DNA of 64,000 nucleotides from Pseudomonas fulva (GTDB lineage: Bacteria; Pseudomonadota; Gammaproteobacteria; Pseudomonadales; Pseudomonadaceae): the NCBI RefSeq assembly GCF_015680705.1, contig NZ_JADNYP010000005.1, positions 62,001 to 126,000 on the forward strand, given 5' to 3'. Below the pieces are notes generated by a model. It saw only the letters and a program-made list of their open reading frames with translations. It did no database searches and had not been told where the DNA came from. Each line of letters starts with the position of its first letter. Position 1 is the first letter of the stretch. This document shows positions 1-12,406 of this stretch, piece by piece. Made by a program: the position numbers and the translations under genes.

Positions 1-2917
1 TCTCCAGCACGAAGGGGCGCACCAGGCTGCCGAGAATGCGCTCGGCCACATGGATTGCCCGGTTCAGCGCCACCTCCCGGGTGGCGCGCGGTTGCAGCAG
101 CAAGGTGAACTCGTCGCCGCCCATGCGCGCCACGGTGTCGTCGTCATGCACACAGTCGAGCAGGCGCTCGGCCATGTCCTTGAGCATGCGGTCACCGGCG
201 GCATGGCCGAGCGAATCGTTGATCGGCTTGAAACGGTCCAGGTCGAGGAACATCAGCACCACCCAGGATTTCTGTCGCTCGGCCTGTTGCAGCGCCGTGT
301 ACAGGCGATCCTGGAACAGCGTGCGGTTGGGCAGGTGGGTCAGCGCATCGTAGTAGGCCAGGCGGTGAATGCGTTGCTCGCTGGCCTTGCGCTCGCTGAT
401 GTCGGTGAAAAAGCACACGTAGCTGACCAGGTCGCCTTCCTCGTCGAACACCGCGGTGATGCCGACCCAAGCCGGATAGTGCTCGCCGCTGCGCCGCTTG
501 AGCCACACCTCGCCCTCCCAGCTGCCACGCTGGTGCAGTTGCTTGAGCACATAGCGCAAGTGCGCTTGCTGCTGGTCATCGACGGTCAGCATGCTTGGCA
601 TCTGGTCCAGCACTTCATCCACCGAGTAGCCGCTGACCCGGCTGAACGCCTCGTTGGCCTGGACGATGTAGCCAGCCGGGTCGGTGATCAGGATCGCCGA
701 GGTCGAATGCTCGAAGACCGTGGCGGCCATGCGCAGGTCCTTCTCGGCACGGCGCTGCTGGCTGATGTCGCGGCCAACGCCGAGGATGCCTTCGAAGCGC
801 TCCTGGTCGTCCCACACCAGCACCAGGCGCAGCTCGATCGGGATCTTGCGCCCATCGGCACGCAGGCAGTCGAACAAAAACAGCTGGGTAGGCAGTTGCA
901 TGTGCAGGCAGGCCAGCGCGGCCGGGTCGCCCAGCGCGGCATTGACCTGCTCGATGAAGGCCAACACGCCATCCAGTTGGGCCGGATTGGCGACGGCGGT
1001 CTGCCAGCCGTGCTCGAATATCCATTCTGCCTGGTAGCCCAGCACATTCTGCACCGAGGGGCTGACATAGTTGAGCTTGAGCTGGCTGTCGGTGGAGAAG
1101 ATCACGTCGCTGATGCTTTCGGCGAGCATCCGGTAGCGCCGTTCGCTGTCACGCAGCGATTCGCTGGCCTCGATCTGTACCGTGACGTCCTTGCCTATGC
1201 CGATGATCCGAGTGACCGCGCCTGTACTGTCGCGGGTCAACACTTGTTCGCGGATGTCATAGCAGCGCCAGCTGCCATCGCGGTGACGCAAGCGCAGCTG
1301 GCAGTGCAGCGAGCCGCCCTCGGCGTTTGCCTGTTGCGCCCAGCGCAGCGACTGGTAGTGCCGGGCATCCTCTGGGTGCATGAGCATTTCCCAGAAGCGC
1401 TCGCCCATGGCGGTCAGCTCGGCACGCTCATAGCCCAGCGTATGGCCCAGATGGCGGTTGCTGAAGATCATGTTCTGGCTTTGCACGTCCTGGACGTACA
1501 ACTGGTCGGGCACGGTGCGTACCACGTTCGACCAGAAGCTTTCGCGCTCGAGCAGCGACAGCTCGACCTGCTTGCGGCTGGTGATGTCGCTGATGCTCAG
1601 GATCACTGCCTGGTAGTCGCAGCGTTGCTGCGGCAGGCGAGCCATGAGCCACAAGTGCAGCTCGCCGCCGCGCGGGGCGGGCAGGCGTACCTCGAGCTCC
1701 AGCTGCGCGCGCTGTTCGATCAATGCGCCGATCAACTGCATGCCGACCCCCTCGAGGCCGTCGCCAGTGCCGATGATCAGGCGCTGCCAGGCGCCCTGGT
1801 GGCACTCGACAGTGAGCAGCTGGCGGGCCACCTGGTTGATCTCGGTGATCTTCAGCTCCCGCAGCAGCGCCCGGCGCAGTTGCGGATCCAGCGCCAGGCT
1901 CTGCTTGAGCGCGGCCGGATTGCGGACGTGGTAGCGGTCGAGCTGGCCGGGCAGGCTGGACAGGTCGAGCACGCACAGTGCCACCCCGGTGCCTTCGAAG
2001 ATTTCCTGGTAGCGACGCCGGTCCTCCTGCAGGGCACGCTGTCGACGGCGCATGCGCGCCAGGGTCAGGACCGGCAGCAGGGCACAGCACAGCACCAGCA
2101 GGCACTTGCCGAGCAGACCAGGCAACAGTTGCTGGCGAACCAGGCTCGCATCGAACAGGCCACGCAGTTGCCAGGCGCTGTTGTCGAGGAAGGCCAGCAC
2201 CACGCTGCCGGGCGCCTGGCCACTGTTCGGCTCGGCCACATGGCGATCGAGCACCTGGCCGCTGCGGCTGTTCTCGAGCAACCAGGAAGGCTGCAGCGGG
2301 GCGCCGAGAGGGCGCGTCAGCGCGTGCAGGTAGTCCTTTTCCAGCCGCAGCAGCCAGTAGCCGTGCCCGGCCGGCTGACGAAGCAACAGGTAGATCGACT
2401 GGCCGTCGGACGAGTTGCCATAGAGATACGGGCGGTCCTGGATCAACCCCAGGTATTCACCGACCAGGCCATGGTCGCTGGTCGCCTCGAGGCTGTCGGC
2501 CTGGAAGCGACCTGCGCTGTCGAGCCAGGCCAACTGCCGCAGCAACGGCATGCGGGCGCGCAGCTCGACCAGCAGCGAGCGTATCGCCGCTGGCGCGGGC
2601 ACTTCGGTATGCGGTTGCATCAGGTTCATGGCCTGCTGGGCCTTGAGCGCCAGATGCAGGCCCAGGTGATCGGCCAGTTCCGAAGTCTCGGCCACGCTTT
2701 TTTCCCGCAGCTCTGCCTGGGTGCGCTGGAACTGGGCGAACAGTTGCCATAGCAGCAGGGCCGTCAGTACCAGCGCGAGCAAGGCGAGCGCGCCTTTGAG
2801 CGAACCGTGCAGACCGAGGGTCGGGGCAGGCTGGCCAGGACGCAGGAACGGCGGTTGGGTGAGGTTGGTCAAGCGTTGATCCTGCGATTGGGCTGGCGAC
2901 GGCAGGGACAGGGCCAT
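1..2917 (-). CDS. Multi-PAS GGDEF membrane protein (partial, 3' end outside window)
   Basis: Predicted diguanylate cyclase-type signalling protein of the inner membrane. The reading frame starts at ATG 2917-2915 and is still open at base 1, so about 972 codons are visible. A first membrane segment lies around residues 46-66. A periplasmic sensor region follows, then a second membrane segment around residues 263-285 ending in a basic stretch (RMRRRQR). Four PAS-like blocks come next; recognisable pieces are NRHLGHTLGY, YVSPSVQNVLGY and ANEAFSRVSGYS. The GGDEF domain has the motifs FLDLDRFKPINDSLGH and ARMGGDEF (near bases 105-125), so its active-site signature is intact. Proteins of this build often carry an EAL domain after GGDEF, which would lie off the window, so synthesis versus breakdown of cyclic-di-GMP cannot be decided. 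It is divergent from ettA. Confidence 0.88.
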   Translation of the reverse strand, partial: MALSLPSPAQSQDQRLTNLTQPPFLRPGQPAPTLGLHGSLKGALALLALVLTALLLWQLFAQFQRTQAELREKSVAETSELADHLGLHLALKAQQAMNLMQPHTEVPAPAAIRSLLVELRARMPLLRQLAWLDSAGRFQADSLEATSDHGLVGEYLGLIQDRPYLYGNSSDGQSIYLLLRQPAGHGYWLLRLEKDYLHALTRPLGAPLQPSWLLENSRSGQVLDRHVAEPNSGQAPGSVVLAFLDNSAWQLRGLFDASLVRQQLLPGLLGKCLLVLCCALLPVLTLARMRRRQRALQEDRRRYQEIFEGTGVALCVLDLSSLPGQLDRYHVRNPAALKQSLALDPQLRRALLRELKITEINQVARQLLTVECHQGAWQRLIIGTGDGLEGVGMQLIGALIEQRAQLELEVRLPAPRGGELHLWLMARLPQQRCDYQAVILSISDITSRKQVELSLLERESFWSNVVRTVPDQLYVQDVQSQNMIFSNRHLGHTLGYERAELTAMGERFWEMLMHPEDARHYQSLRWAQQANAEGGSLHCQLRLRHRDGSWRCYDIREQVLTRDSTGAVTRIIGIGKDVTVQIEASESLRDSERRYRMLAESISDVIFSTDSQLKLNYVSPSVQNVLGYQAEWIFEHGWQTAVANPAQLDGVLAFIEQVNAALGDPAALACLHMQLPTQLFLFDCLRADGRKIPIELRLVLVWDDQERFEGILGVGRDISQQRRAEKDLRMAATVFEHSTSAILITDPAGYIVQANEAFSRVSGYSVDEVLDQMPSMLTVDDQQQAHLRYVLKQLHQRGSWEGEVWLKRRSGEHYPAWVGITAVFDEEGDLVSYVCFFTDISERKASEQRIHRLAYYDALTHLPNRTLFQDRLYTALQQAERQKSWVVLMFLDLDRFKPINDSLGHAAGDRMLKDMAERLLDCVHDDDTVARMGGDEFTLLLQPRATREVALNRAIHVAERILGSLVRPFVLE

Positions 2918-2976
2918 GCGTGGCGCACTATAAGGCCGGACAGGCAAGGCGACTAGCATGCCTTCAAATGTGGCGA

Positions 2977-3005
2977 AGTGCCAGTGCCAGTGCCAGTGCC
3001 AGTGG
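2977..3005. repeat. Hexanucleotide microsatellite (AGTGCC)n
   Basis: Four perfect copies of AGTGCC plus a partial fifth lie in the intergenic region between the GGDEF gene and ettA. Further downstream (about 3015-3100) the spacer holds scattered GAGCTGCAAGC / AGCTTGAAGCTT words, a type of low-complexity intergenic sequence also seen at 14.1 kb. Confidence 0.8.
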
Positions 3006-3178
3006 CGGTGAGCGTTGAGCTGCAAGCAAAAGCGGTTCCGCGTTGCAGAAGCGTAAGCTTCACGCCTCAAGTGCAGCGCCGCAGCTTGAAGCTTGGAGCC
3101 CCCACCTGTGCAAGCCAACGTCTTGGCGTAGAATGGACGACTTTGTCCATCTGCACCTATCTGATAGAGGGCTTGGTT

Positions 3179-4846
<1,668 letters not shown>

Positions 4847-4866
4847 GCCAGTCGACATGCACGACG

Positions 4867-4891
4867 ATGGGGCCTTGATGGCCCCATTTTT
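4867..4891 (+). terminator. Rho-independent terminator of ettA
   Basis: Perfect 8-bp stem ATGGGGCC / GGCCCCAT with a 5-nt loop (TTGAT), followed directly by a T run. It sits 20 nt after the ettA stop codon. Confidence 0.9.
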
Positions 4892-5098
4892 GTGCCCGCT
4901 CGGTGTGTCTGGTTTAGCTTGTCCTGGCTGTTGGCTCTGTCTGCGGACGCTCCAGCATGTTTGCAATACTTGTATACATTTATAGAAATGCACCAAAAAT
5001 TTTCATAAAAACGACATTTTGCTCTGTTGCGGTGCAAACCGTTCTTGATACAGTCGGGAAAAAACCAATAAGTCCAATCCTCTTGGTGAGATGTACCC

Positions 5099-6439
<1,341 letters not shown>

Positions 6440-6623
6440 GCGGAGCGGAGTACCTCCGGTTCGGCGTCGCGGCGACGGCGTCATGCCCAGCATCATCGGC
6501 GGTTTTGCGGGGCCCGGTGGAGGCTCGTCCGCCGTGCCGCTCCGCCTTGCCACACCTACCGCTGATGTTGCAAGCACGGCCATTATCGGTGGGGCCTGCA
6601 GGGCCCTACGGTGACAGCTGGGC

Positions 6624-7121
6624 TCATTCTCCAGCCTCGATGGCGACGATCTCGATCGCTTGTTCACCCGCCGGTCGTCGCCACGTCACTTCGTCCCCCG
6701 CTTCGGCACCCAGCAGCGCTCGGCCCAGAGGCGAGCCCCAGTTGATCAGGCCCTGGGCTGCATCGGCCTGGTCTTCTCCGACCAACTGCACGGTGTGCTG
6801 CTGGTCCTGCTCATCGACGAACCTGACGATGCTGCCTATCCGCACCTTTTCGTTGGTACCGGCCGGCGGCACCACCTGGGCGCTCTTGAGCCGTGCACGG
6901 AAATACCGCAAGTCGCGTTCGCTATCGGCCAGCCGCTGCTTGTCGGCATTATCGCCCAAGGCCAGCAGTTCGCTGCGCAGCGTATTGAGCTGCGCGACAC
7001 GTTGCTGCAGTTGCGCATAGCCGCTTGCGGTGACGAGGTTGGGCTGGTCGCTGATGCGTCGCTCCACCGGCTGGTCGGCCTGAGCGGCGGCCTGGTCTTC
7101 GTTGACGAATGCCCGACTCAT
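6624..7121 (-). CDS. GreA/GreB family transcript elongation factor-like protein
   Basis: 165 aa. The N-terminal half is a predicted coiled coil (VTASGYAQLQQRVAQLNTLRSELLAL ... RLADSERDLRYFRARLKSAQ), ending in acidic residues in the loop between helices. The C-terminal half has the FKBP-like fold of Gre factors (VRIGSIVRFVDEQDQQ, GLINWGSPLGRALLGAEAGDEV). Gre factors enter the RNA polymerase secondary channel and rescue backtracked complexes. This is a divergent family member, so cleavage stimulation is inferred only. The start is supported by GAAGGAGG about 7 nt upstream. It lies 29 nt behind the DUF4105 gene on the same strand and probably shares its transcript. Confidence 0.8.
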   Translation of the reverse strand: MSRAFVNEDQAAAQADQPVERRISDQPNLVTASGYAQLQQRVAQLNTLRSELLALGDNADKQRLADSERDLRYFRARLKSAQVVPPAGTNEKVRIGSIVRFVDEQDQQHTVQLVGEDQADAAQGLINWGSPLGRALLGAEAGDEVTWRRPAGEQAIEIVAIEAGE

Positions 7122-7150
7122 TGCTGCCTCCTTCGGTCAGGTTGCACACT

Positions 7151-9004
7151 TCAGTAGTGATACCACTTGAGCTCCAGCATCATCTCGTTCCGCGCGCTGG
7201 CCAAGTGGCTGAACTCGCGCCTGGCGCTCAGGCGCAGGCCAAGGTCCGGGCCGAGCTCCCATTGCTGGTTCAGGCTCAGGCTGCGACGCACTTCGCCATT
7301 GGTGAAGTAGTCGCCCTTGGCTTCCAGGGTCATGTTGCCGAGCCCGTTGCGCCACAGCAGCCCGCCGTTGAAACCGGCCGCCGGAGCGATGAACTGGGCG
7401 AAGTCGTTGTGATGCTCCACCCGCACGGTGCCAAGGGCAAAGCCGAGCAGCTCGTCGCCCAGTTGCCAGGTGCCGCCGGCCCCGCCATTGACATGGCTGA
7501 CCAACACTTCGTCATCATGCTTGCCCGGTACTCGCTCCAGGCCGCCGGCGACCTGCCAGGACCACGGCTTGAGCAAGGCGTTGCGAGGCGTCAGCGAGCG
7601 GATGGTGGCCAGGTCCAGGCGCTGTACCTGCCAGTCGTTGCCTTCGTACTGGCGCAGCTTGAGCTGGAGAATCTCGATCTGCGCGCCCAGCGGGAAACCA
7701 TAGGCGTTGTCGTTCAGGTCATGATAGGCCATGCGCAGGCCGTATTCGGCGTAGGCACGCTCGTCACGACTACCGATGCCGAGCTGCCAGGTACGCGACT
7801 GGTGGCCATGTTCCGGCAGGCCCGGGCGCTCTACCTCAAGCGGCGGCGGCGGGTTGCGATTGATCGCCCGCAGCAACTCGAAGCTGCGTCTGGCACGCGC
7901 CGGGTCGCGCGCTTGACCGGTCGCCCGGTAGCGCTCCAGGCGATAGGCGGCATCCTGCACCAGTGCTTGGCGATCGCGTGGCAGGGCGGTGAAGTCAGGG
8001 CTGCGCAGGTATTCGGTATCGGCGCTCAGGGCCAGCACCTGGTGCTTTTCGGCAAGCTCCAGTGGTTCGGCGCGAGCCAGCAGCTCGCGTTCACGCGAAG
8101 GACGGTAGTGCACCTGCGACACCAGCCCCGACTGCTTGACCGCCTTGACCGTGTCGGTCGGGATCGCCGTGAGCGGGAACTGCGAGGTGAGGTCCAGACC
8201 GGGCCTGGCCACCTGCAGCAGTTCCAGCAGTCGATACGAGCAGTTCTCGTCGAAGAAGAAGTAGTCGAAGCGTACCTGCTTGAGCTCCCAGACATGTTCG
8301 ACCATGCGCCCGGTTTCTTCGGGCGTCAGGTTCAGCTGGTACTCCCACAGGTCGCGGTTCTCCAGGCTGCGGTACTCGGAGAGTTTGTCCTGGTAGGGCA
8401 TGAAGGCGAACAGGCCTGGATAGCCGCCCATCAAGCCCTTCCAGGCATACAGAATACTGTTGTCGCTGCCCTCGATGTAGGCCCCGAAGTTGATCGCGTA
8501 GCTGAGCAGCGCGGTGTCGTTGCTTTGCGTGTCGCTCTGGTCGATGCGCAGCAGGGTATGGCCGAACATCGACGAAGGGCTGTTCAGGTAGGCCGCTGGG
8601 AAGATCAGCACCGCGCCGTGCGGGTCGATGTCCTGGTACCAGCGGGTGAACTCCTGGCATCGAGGCTGTGGCAGGTCAGCCAGTTGCAGTTGCTCGCGCA
8701 GCCAGCGCGTGCGTGCCGGAAACACGCACTGGGCGTGCTTGTCGCCAAGCGTGGCCGGCGCGTACAACGCCTCGACGGTGGCCTGCAGCTCGCGCTCGGG
8801 ATGGTGCGCGCCGTCATGGGCGAGAAAGAAGCGTTCGTCGTCCACATAGCTGCGCCAACCGCCCAGCTTGCCGGTCTCGTAGTGTCCCAGGGCAATCCAG
8901 TAGGGCGTGGCGGCCAGTCGCTGGAGGCGCGATGGGTCCAGCTGGGGTGCGGCTTGAAGCGAGGCACAGGCGCAGAGCGCCAGGTAGGCGAGGCGTTTGA
9001 ACAT
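7151..9004 (-). CDS. DUF4105 envelope protein (Lnb N-terminal domain-like)
   Basis: About 617 aa from ATG 9004. A TTG nine bases upstream is also possible, and neither start has a strong ribosome binding site. It begins with a signal peptide (MFKRLAYLALCACASLQA). The central DUF4105 region contains NSPSSMFGHTLLRID, a stretch with SYAINFGAYIEGSDNSILYAWKGLMGGYPG, and FFFDENCSYRLLELL. The C-terminal third has alternating hydrophobic/polar strands ending in an aromatic residue (ELKWYHY), which resembles an outer-membrane beta barrel. The conserved His, Asn and Cys residues look enzymatic, but the activity of the family is unknown to me. It sits between the DUF3015 and Gre-like genes, all on the minus strand. 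Confidence 0.82.
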   Translation of the reverse strand: MFKRLAYLALCACASLQAAPQLDPSRLQRLAATPYWIALGHYETGKLGGWRSYVDDERFFLAHDGAHHPERELQATVEALYAPATLGDKHAQCVFPARTRWLREQLQLADLPQPRCQEFTRWYQDIDPHGAVLIFPAAYLNSPSSMFGHTLLRIDQSDTQSNDTALLSYAINFGAYIEGSDNSILYAWKGLMGGYPGLFAFMPYQDKLSEYRSLENRDLWEYQLNLTPEETGRMVEHVWELKQVRFDYFFFDENCSYRLLELLQVARPGLDLTSQFPLTAIPTDTVKAVKQSGLVSQVHYRPSRERELLARAEPLELAEKHQVLALSADTEYLRSPDFTALPRDRQALVQDAAYRLERYRATGQARDPARARRSFELLRAINRNPPPPLEVERPGLPEHGHQSRTWQLGIGSRDERAYAEYGLRMAYHDLNDNAYGFPLGAQIEILQLKLRQYEGNDWQVQRLDLATIRSLTPRNALLKPWSWQVAGGLERVPGKHDDEVLVSHVNGGAGGTWQLGDELLGFALGTVRVEHHNDFAQFIAPAAGFNGGLLWRNGLGNMTLEAKGDYFTNGEVRRSLSLNQQWELGPDLGLRLSARREFSHLASARNEMMLELKWYHY

Positions 9005-9076
9005 GTCAGGCAACTAGGTCTGGAGGATGTCGCAAGGCAGGCGGTTTCCCGCCCCGGCAGGGGCGGGAAGGCCGGA

Positions 9077-9565
9077 TCAGGCTTCGCTGGCGTACTTGGC
9101 CAGGCGCGCATCGGTCTTGAGGACGGCGAGGGTGTTGCTATGGACGTCATCGGCAGTCACGTCGGCGCTGCTGAAGATCTGCTGGAAGTGTTCGTGGGTC
9201 ACCGAAGCGAAGTGCGCGCGATCTTCCGGCGCGACGCCGAGCACCACGGCGTAGGTGGTCAGGGCTTCGCCCTGGCCCTTGGCCATGTCTTCGGAAAGTT
9301 CGTTCATCATGCCGTTCATGGCGAACCAGGAGCGGCCACCGTAGGTCAGGGCAGCGTTGGTCGAGCAGCCGTTGGTACCGGACGTCATGCCGAAGGTGGC
9401 GTTGCCCGAAGTGCCGTTGGTGGTGGAAGCCAGGAAGTGGGCGGGGGTGCCGCGCTGGCCTTCGAACAGCATGTTGCCCCAGCCGCAGTCCGGGCCGCCG
9501 GGCGCTTGCGCCATGGCGTTGAGCGAGACTGCGGTGAACAGCGTACCCAGAAGAATCCGTTTCAT
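9077..9565 (-). CDS. DUF3015 family exported protein
   Basis: 162 aa with a clear cleavable signal peptide (MKRILLGTLFTAVSLNAMAQA). ATG 9565 is chosen over an in-frame ATG 27 bases upstream because AAGAGAAC lies just before it and the signal peptide then starts normally. The mature part has GPDCGWGNMLFEGQRG and two cysteines (C of DCGWGN and C of TNGCSTN) that may form a disulphide. This is the typical DUF3015 pattern, and the function is unknown. It is the first gene of the minus-strand group with DUF4105, and this pairing suggests a shared envelope role (inference). Confidence 0.85.
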   Translation of the reverse strand: MKRILLGTLFTAVSLNAMAQAPGGPDCGWGNMLFEGQRGTPAHFLASTTNGTSGNATFGMTSGTNGCSTNAALTYGGRSWFAMNGMMNELSEDMAKGQGEALTTYAVVLGVAPEDRAHFASVTHEHFQQIFSSADVTADDVHSNTLAVLKTDARLAKYASEA

Positions 9566-9818
9566 AGCTTTGTTCTCTTTTTCAGTAGACATGCCAAAGG
9601 TCTGGTTCCAGCGATGGCGATCGCTGGATCGGCAAGCAATGTAGCTTGCCGCGCAGCTTGGAGTTTAGGCGCGATCCAAAGGTTGCGTCACCCGATGTGA
9701 AAATTTGCAGCGAAACGGCCGTTTTCGAGCTTGCCAGATAAAGTCCTCGGCAGCCTTGCAAGCCGCGCGCATGCGGCGCCAGAATGCTTTCATCTGCCCG
9801 CCGAAGTAAGGAAGCCCA

Positions 9819-12257
9819 ATGTCCGACCCTGTCGCTGCAAGTCTGCGTCTTGCGCCAGAAGCCCTGACACGGCGTTTTTCCGCTGAACAGTTCGCTTTCT
9901 CCAGCACCGACGATCTGGAGCCTTTTCGCGGTGTCCTGGGCCAGGAGCGAGCGGTCGAGGCCCTGCAGTTCGGCGTGGCGATGCCGCGTCCGGGCTACAA
10001 CGTGTACGTCATGGGCGAGCCCGGTACCGGGCGCTTTTCGTTCGTCAAGCGTTACCTCAATGCCGAAGGCAAGCGTCAGCGCACCCCCGCCGACTGGGTC
10101 TACGTGAACCACTTCGACGAGCTGCGCGAACCCCGCGCCCTGGAGCTGCCGGCCGGTAGTGCCAGCGAGTTCATCGCCGACATCAACGCCTTGATCGGCA
10201 ACCTGGTGGCCACCTTCCCGGCAGTCTTCGAGCACCCCTCGTACCAGCAGAAGAAGGGCGCCATCGATCGTGCCTTCAACCAGCGCTACGACCAGGCCCT
10301 GGATGTGATCGAGCGGGCCTCGCTGGAGAAGGACGTGGCCCTGTACCGCGACGCCAGCAACGTCGCCTTCACCCCGATGAGCGATGGCAAGGCGCTCGAC
10401 GAGGCCGAGTTCGCCCAGTTGCCGGAGCAGGTCCGCGAACGTTTCCATCAGGACATCGCGGCCCTGGAGGAACGCCTCAACGAAGAACTGGCCAGCCTGC
10501 CGCAGTGGAAGCGCGAGTCCAACAACCAGTTGCGCCAGCTCAACGAAGAGACCATCACCCTGGCCTTGCAGCCATTGCTGGCACCGCTTTGCGAGAAATA
10601 CGCGGAAAACGCCGCGGTCTGTGCCTACCTGCAGGCCATGCAGCTGAACCTGCTGCGCACCGTGGTCGAGCAGCTGGTCGACGACAGCAAGGCCGATGCC
10701 GTGGCGCGCAAGCTGCTCGAGGACCAGTACGCGCCCAGCCTGGTGGTCGGCCACGCGGCCGACGGCGGCGCGCCGGTGGTGTTCGAGCCGCATCCGACCT
10801 ATGACAACCTGTTCGGCCGCATCGAGTACAGCACCGACCAGGGCGCCCTGTACACCTCGTATCGCCAGCTGCGGCCAGGCGCCCTGCACCGCGCCAATGG
10901 CGGCTTCCTGGTGCTCGAGGCGGAGAAGATGCTTGGCGAGCCGTTCGTCTGGGATGCACTCAAGCGCGCCCTGCAGTCGCGCAAGCTGAAGATGGAGTCG
11001 CCGCTTGGCGAGCTCGGGCGCGTGGCCACCGTGACCCTCACGCCGCAGGTCATCCCGCTCGATCTGAAGGTGGTGGTCATCGGCTCGCGCCAGCTGTACT
11101 ACGCCTTGCAGGACCACGATCCGGAATTCCAGGAGATGTTCCGGGTGCTGGTCGACTTCGACGAAGACATGCCCATGCTCGACGAGAACCTCGAGCAGTT
11201 CGCCCAGTTGCTGCGCACTCGCACCAACGAAGAGGGCATGGCGCCGCTGAGCGCCGACGCGGTGGCGCGCCTGGCCACCTACAGCGCCCGGCTGGCCGAG
11301 CACCAGAAGCGGCTTTCGGCACGTATCGGCGACCTGTTCCAGCTGGTCAGCGAGGCCGACTTCATTCGCCAGCTGGCCGGCGATGACAAGACCGACGCCG
11401 GGCACATCGAACGGGCCTTGCGGGCCAAGGCCACCCGTACCGGGCGGGTCTCGGCGCGCATTCTCGACGACATGCTGGCCGGGATCATCCTGATCGACAC
11501 CGACGGCGCGGCGATCGGCAAGTGCAACGGCCTGACGGTGCTCGAGGTGGGCGATTCGGCGTTCGGCGTCCCGGCGCGGATTTCCGCGACCGTCTATCCC
11601 GGCGGCAGCGGCATTGTCGACATCGAGCGTGAAGTCAACCTCGGCCAGCCGATCCACTCCAAGGGGGTGATGATCCTGACCGGCTACATGGGCAGCCGCT
11701 ATGCCCAGGAGTTCCCCCTGGCGATCTCGGCCAGCATCGCCCTGGAGCAATCCTATGGCTACGTCGATGGCGACAGTGCCTCGCTGGGCGAGGTGTGCAC
11801 GCTGATCTCGGCCTTGTCCAGGACCCCGCTCAAGCAGTGCTTCGCCATCACCGGCTCGATCAACCAGTTCGGCGAGGTGCAGGCAGTCGGTGGCGTCAAC
11901 GAGAAGATCGAGGGCTTCTTCCGGCTCTGCGAGGCCCGCGGCCTGACCGGCGAGCAGGGGGTGATCATCCCGCGCGCCAACGTTGCCACGCTGATGCTCG
12001 ACGAGCGTGTGCTGGAGGCGGTGGAAGCGGGGCGTTTCCATGTGTACGCGGTGAGCCAGGCCGACGAGGCCCTGAGCCTGCTGGTCGGCGAGCCTGCCGG
12101 GGCGCCGGACCAACAGGGCCAGTTCCCCGAGGGAAGCGTCAATGCCCGGGTGGTCGAGCGCTTGCGCATCATCGCCGAGATGGTCAGCGAGGAAGACATC
12201 AAGGAGGCGGAAAAAGAGCGACTGGAAGAGGCGCTGGCGCAAGCCAGGCCGGCGTGA
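9819..12257 (+). CDS. Lon-like ATP-dependent protease (AAA_32 / Lon_C family)
   Basis: 812 aa. The C-terminal Lon peptidase domain is intact: the Ser motif DGDSAS puts the nucleophile at S653 and the lysine of GGVNEKIEG is K696. Their 43-residue spacing is that of classical Lon. The N-terminal AAA region is unusual: the Walker A position reads GEPGTGRFS (residues 66-74) with Arg72 where lysine is expected, and the Walker B-like segment is GGFLVLEAEKML. A long helical insertion lies between (about residues 150-300). There is no classical Lon substrate-binding N-domain. It is presumed to be a cytoplasmic protease of unknown substrates and a paralogue of, not a replacement for, Lon. It is divergent from the DUF3015 gene and appears monocistronic. 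Confidence 0.88.
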   Translation: MSDPVAASLRLAPEALTRRFSAEQFAFSSTDDLEPFRGVLGQERAVEALQFGVAMPRPGYNVYVMGEPGTGRFSFVKRYLNAEGKRQRTPADWVYVNHFDELREPRALELPAGSASEFIADINALIGNLVATFPAVFEHPSYQQKKGAIDRAFNQRYDQALDVIERASLEKDVALYRDASNVAFTPMSDGKALDEAEFAQLPEQVRERFHQDIAALEERLNEELASLPQWKRESNNQLRQLNEETITLALQPLLAPLCEKYAENAAVCAYLQAMQLNLLRTVVEQLVDDSKADAVARKLLEDQYAPSLVVGHAADGGAPVVFEPHPTYDNLFGRIEYSTDQGALYTSYRQLRPGALHRANGGFLVLEAEKMLGEPFVWDALKRALQSRKLKMESPLGELGRVATVTLTPQVIPLDLKVVVIGSRQLYYALQDHDPEFQEMFRVLVDFDEDMPMLDENLEQFAQLLRTRTNEEGMAPLSADAVARLATYSARLAEHQKRLSARIGDLFQLVSEADFIRQLAGDDKTDAGHIERALRAKATRTGRVSARILDDMLAGIILIDTDGAAIGKCNGLTVLEVGDSAFGVPARISATVYPGGSGIVDIEREVNLGQPIHSKGVMILTGYMGSRYAQEFPLAISASIALEQSYGYVDGDSASLGEVCTLISALSRTPLKQCFAITGSINQFGEVQAVGGVNEKIEGFFRLCEARGLTGEQGVIIPRANVATLMLDERVLEAVEAGRFHVYAVSQADEALSLLVGEPAGAPDQQGQFPEGSVNARVVERLRIIAEMVSEEDIKEAEKERLEEALAQARPA

Positions 12258-12406
12258 GTCGGTGGCGCGGCGCATGACCGTCCAGCGCCGATCGTCCTGC
12301 GGCATGTCCGCTCGACTATGCTCAGAGGCAGGACGGTCGCGAAGTCCAGGAGGCAGCAGCCTGCGTCGCGGGCTGCACCCAGGGGATCTCGGAGGGAGAC
12401 GCGGTC

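Noticed and set aside
50..2752. 900-codon open frame on the plus strand
   Set aside because: It is the antisense shadow of the multi-PAS GGDEF gene; the minus-strand frame has PAS, membrane and MGGDEF motifs, the plus-strand one has none.
2978..3178. N-terminal extension of EttA by 67 residues
   Set aside because: The extension covers a microsatellite and repeat-like words; starting at TTG 3179 gives the exact family length and N-terminus.
7109..9700. 863-codon open frame on the plus strand
   Set aside because: Antisense to the DUF4105 and DUF3015 genes, which have signal peptides and family motifs; the plus frame is low-complexity Gln/Ala/Leu/Val/Arg.
9582..12305. 907-codon open frame on the minus strand
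   Set aside because: Antisense to the Lon-like protease; no domain, typical GC-rich shadow.
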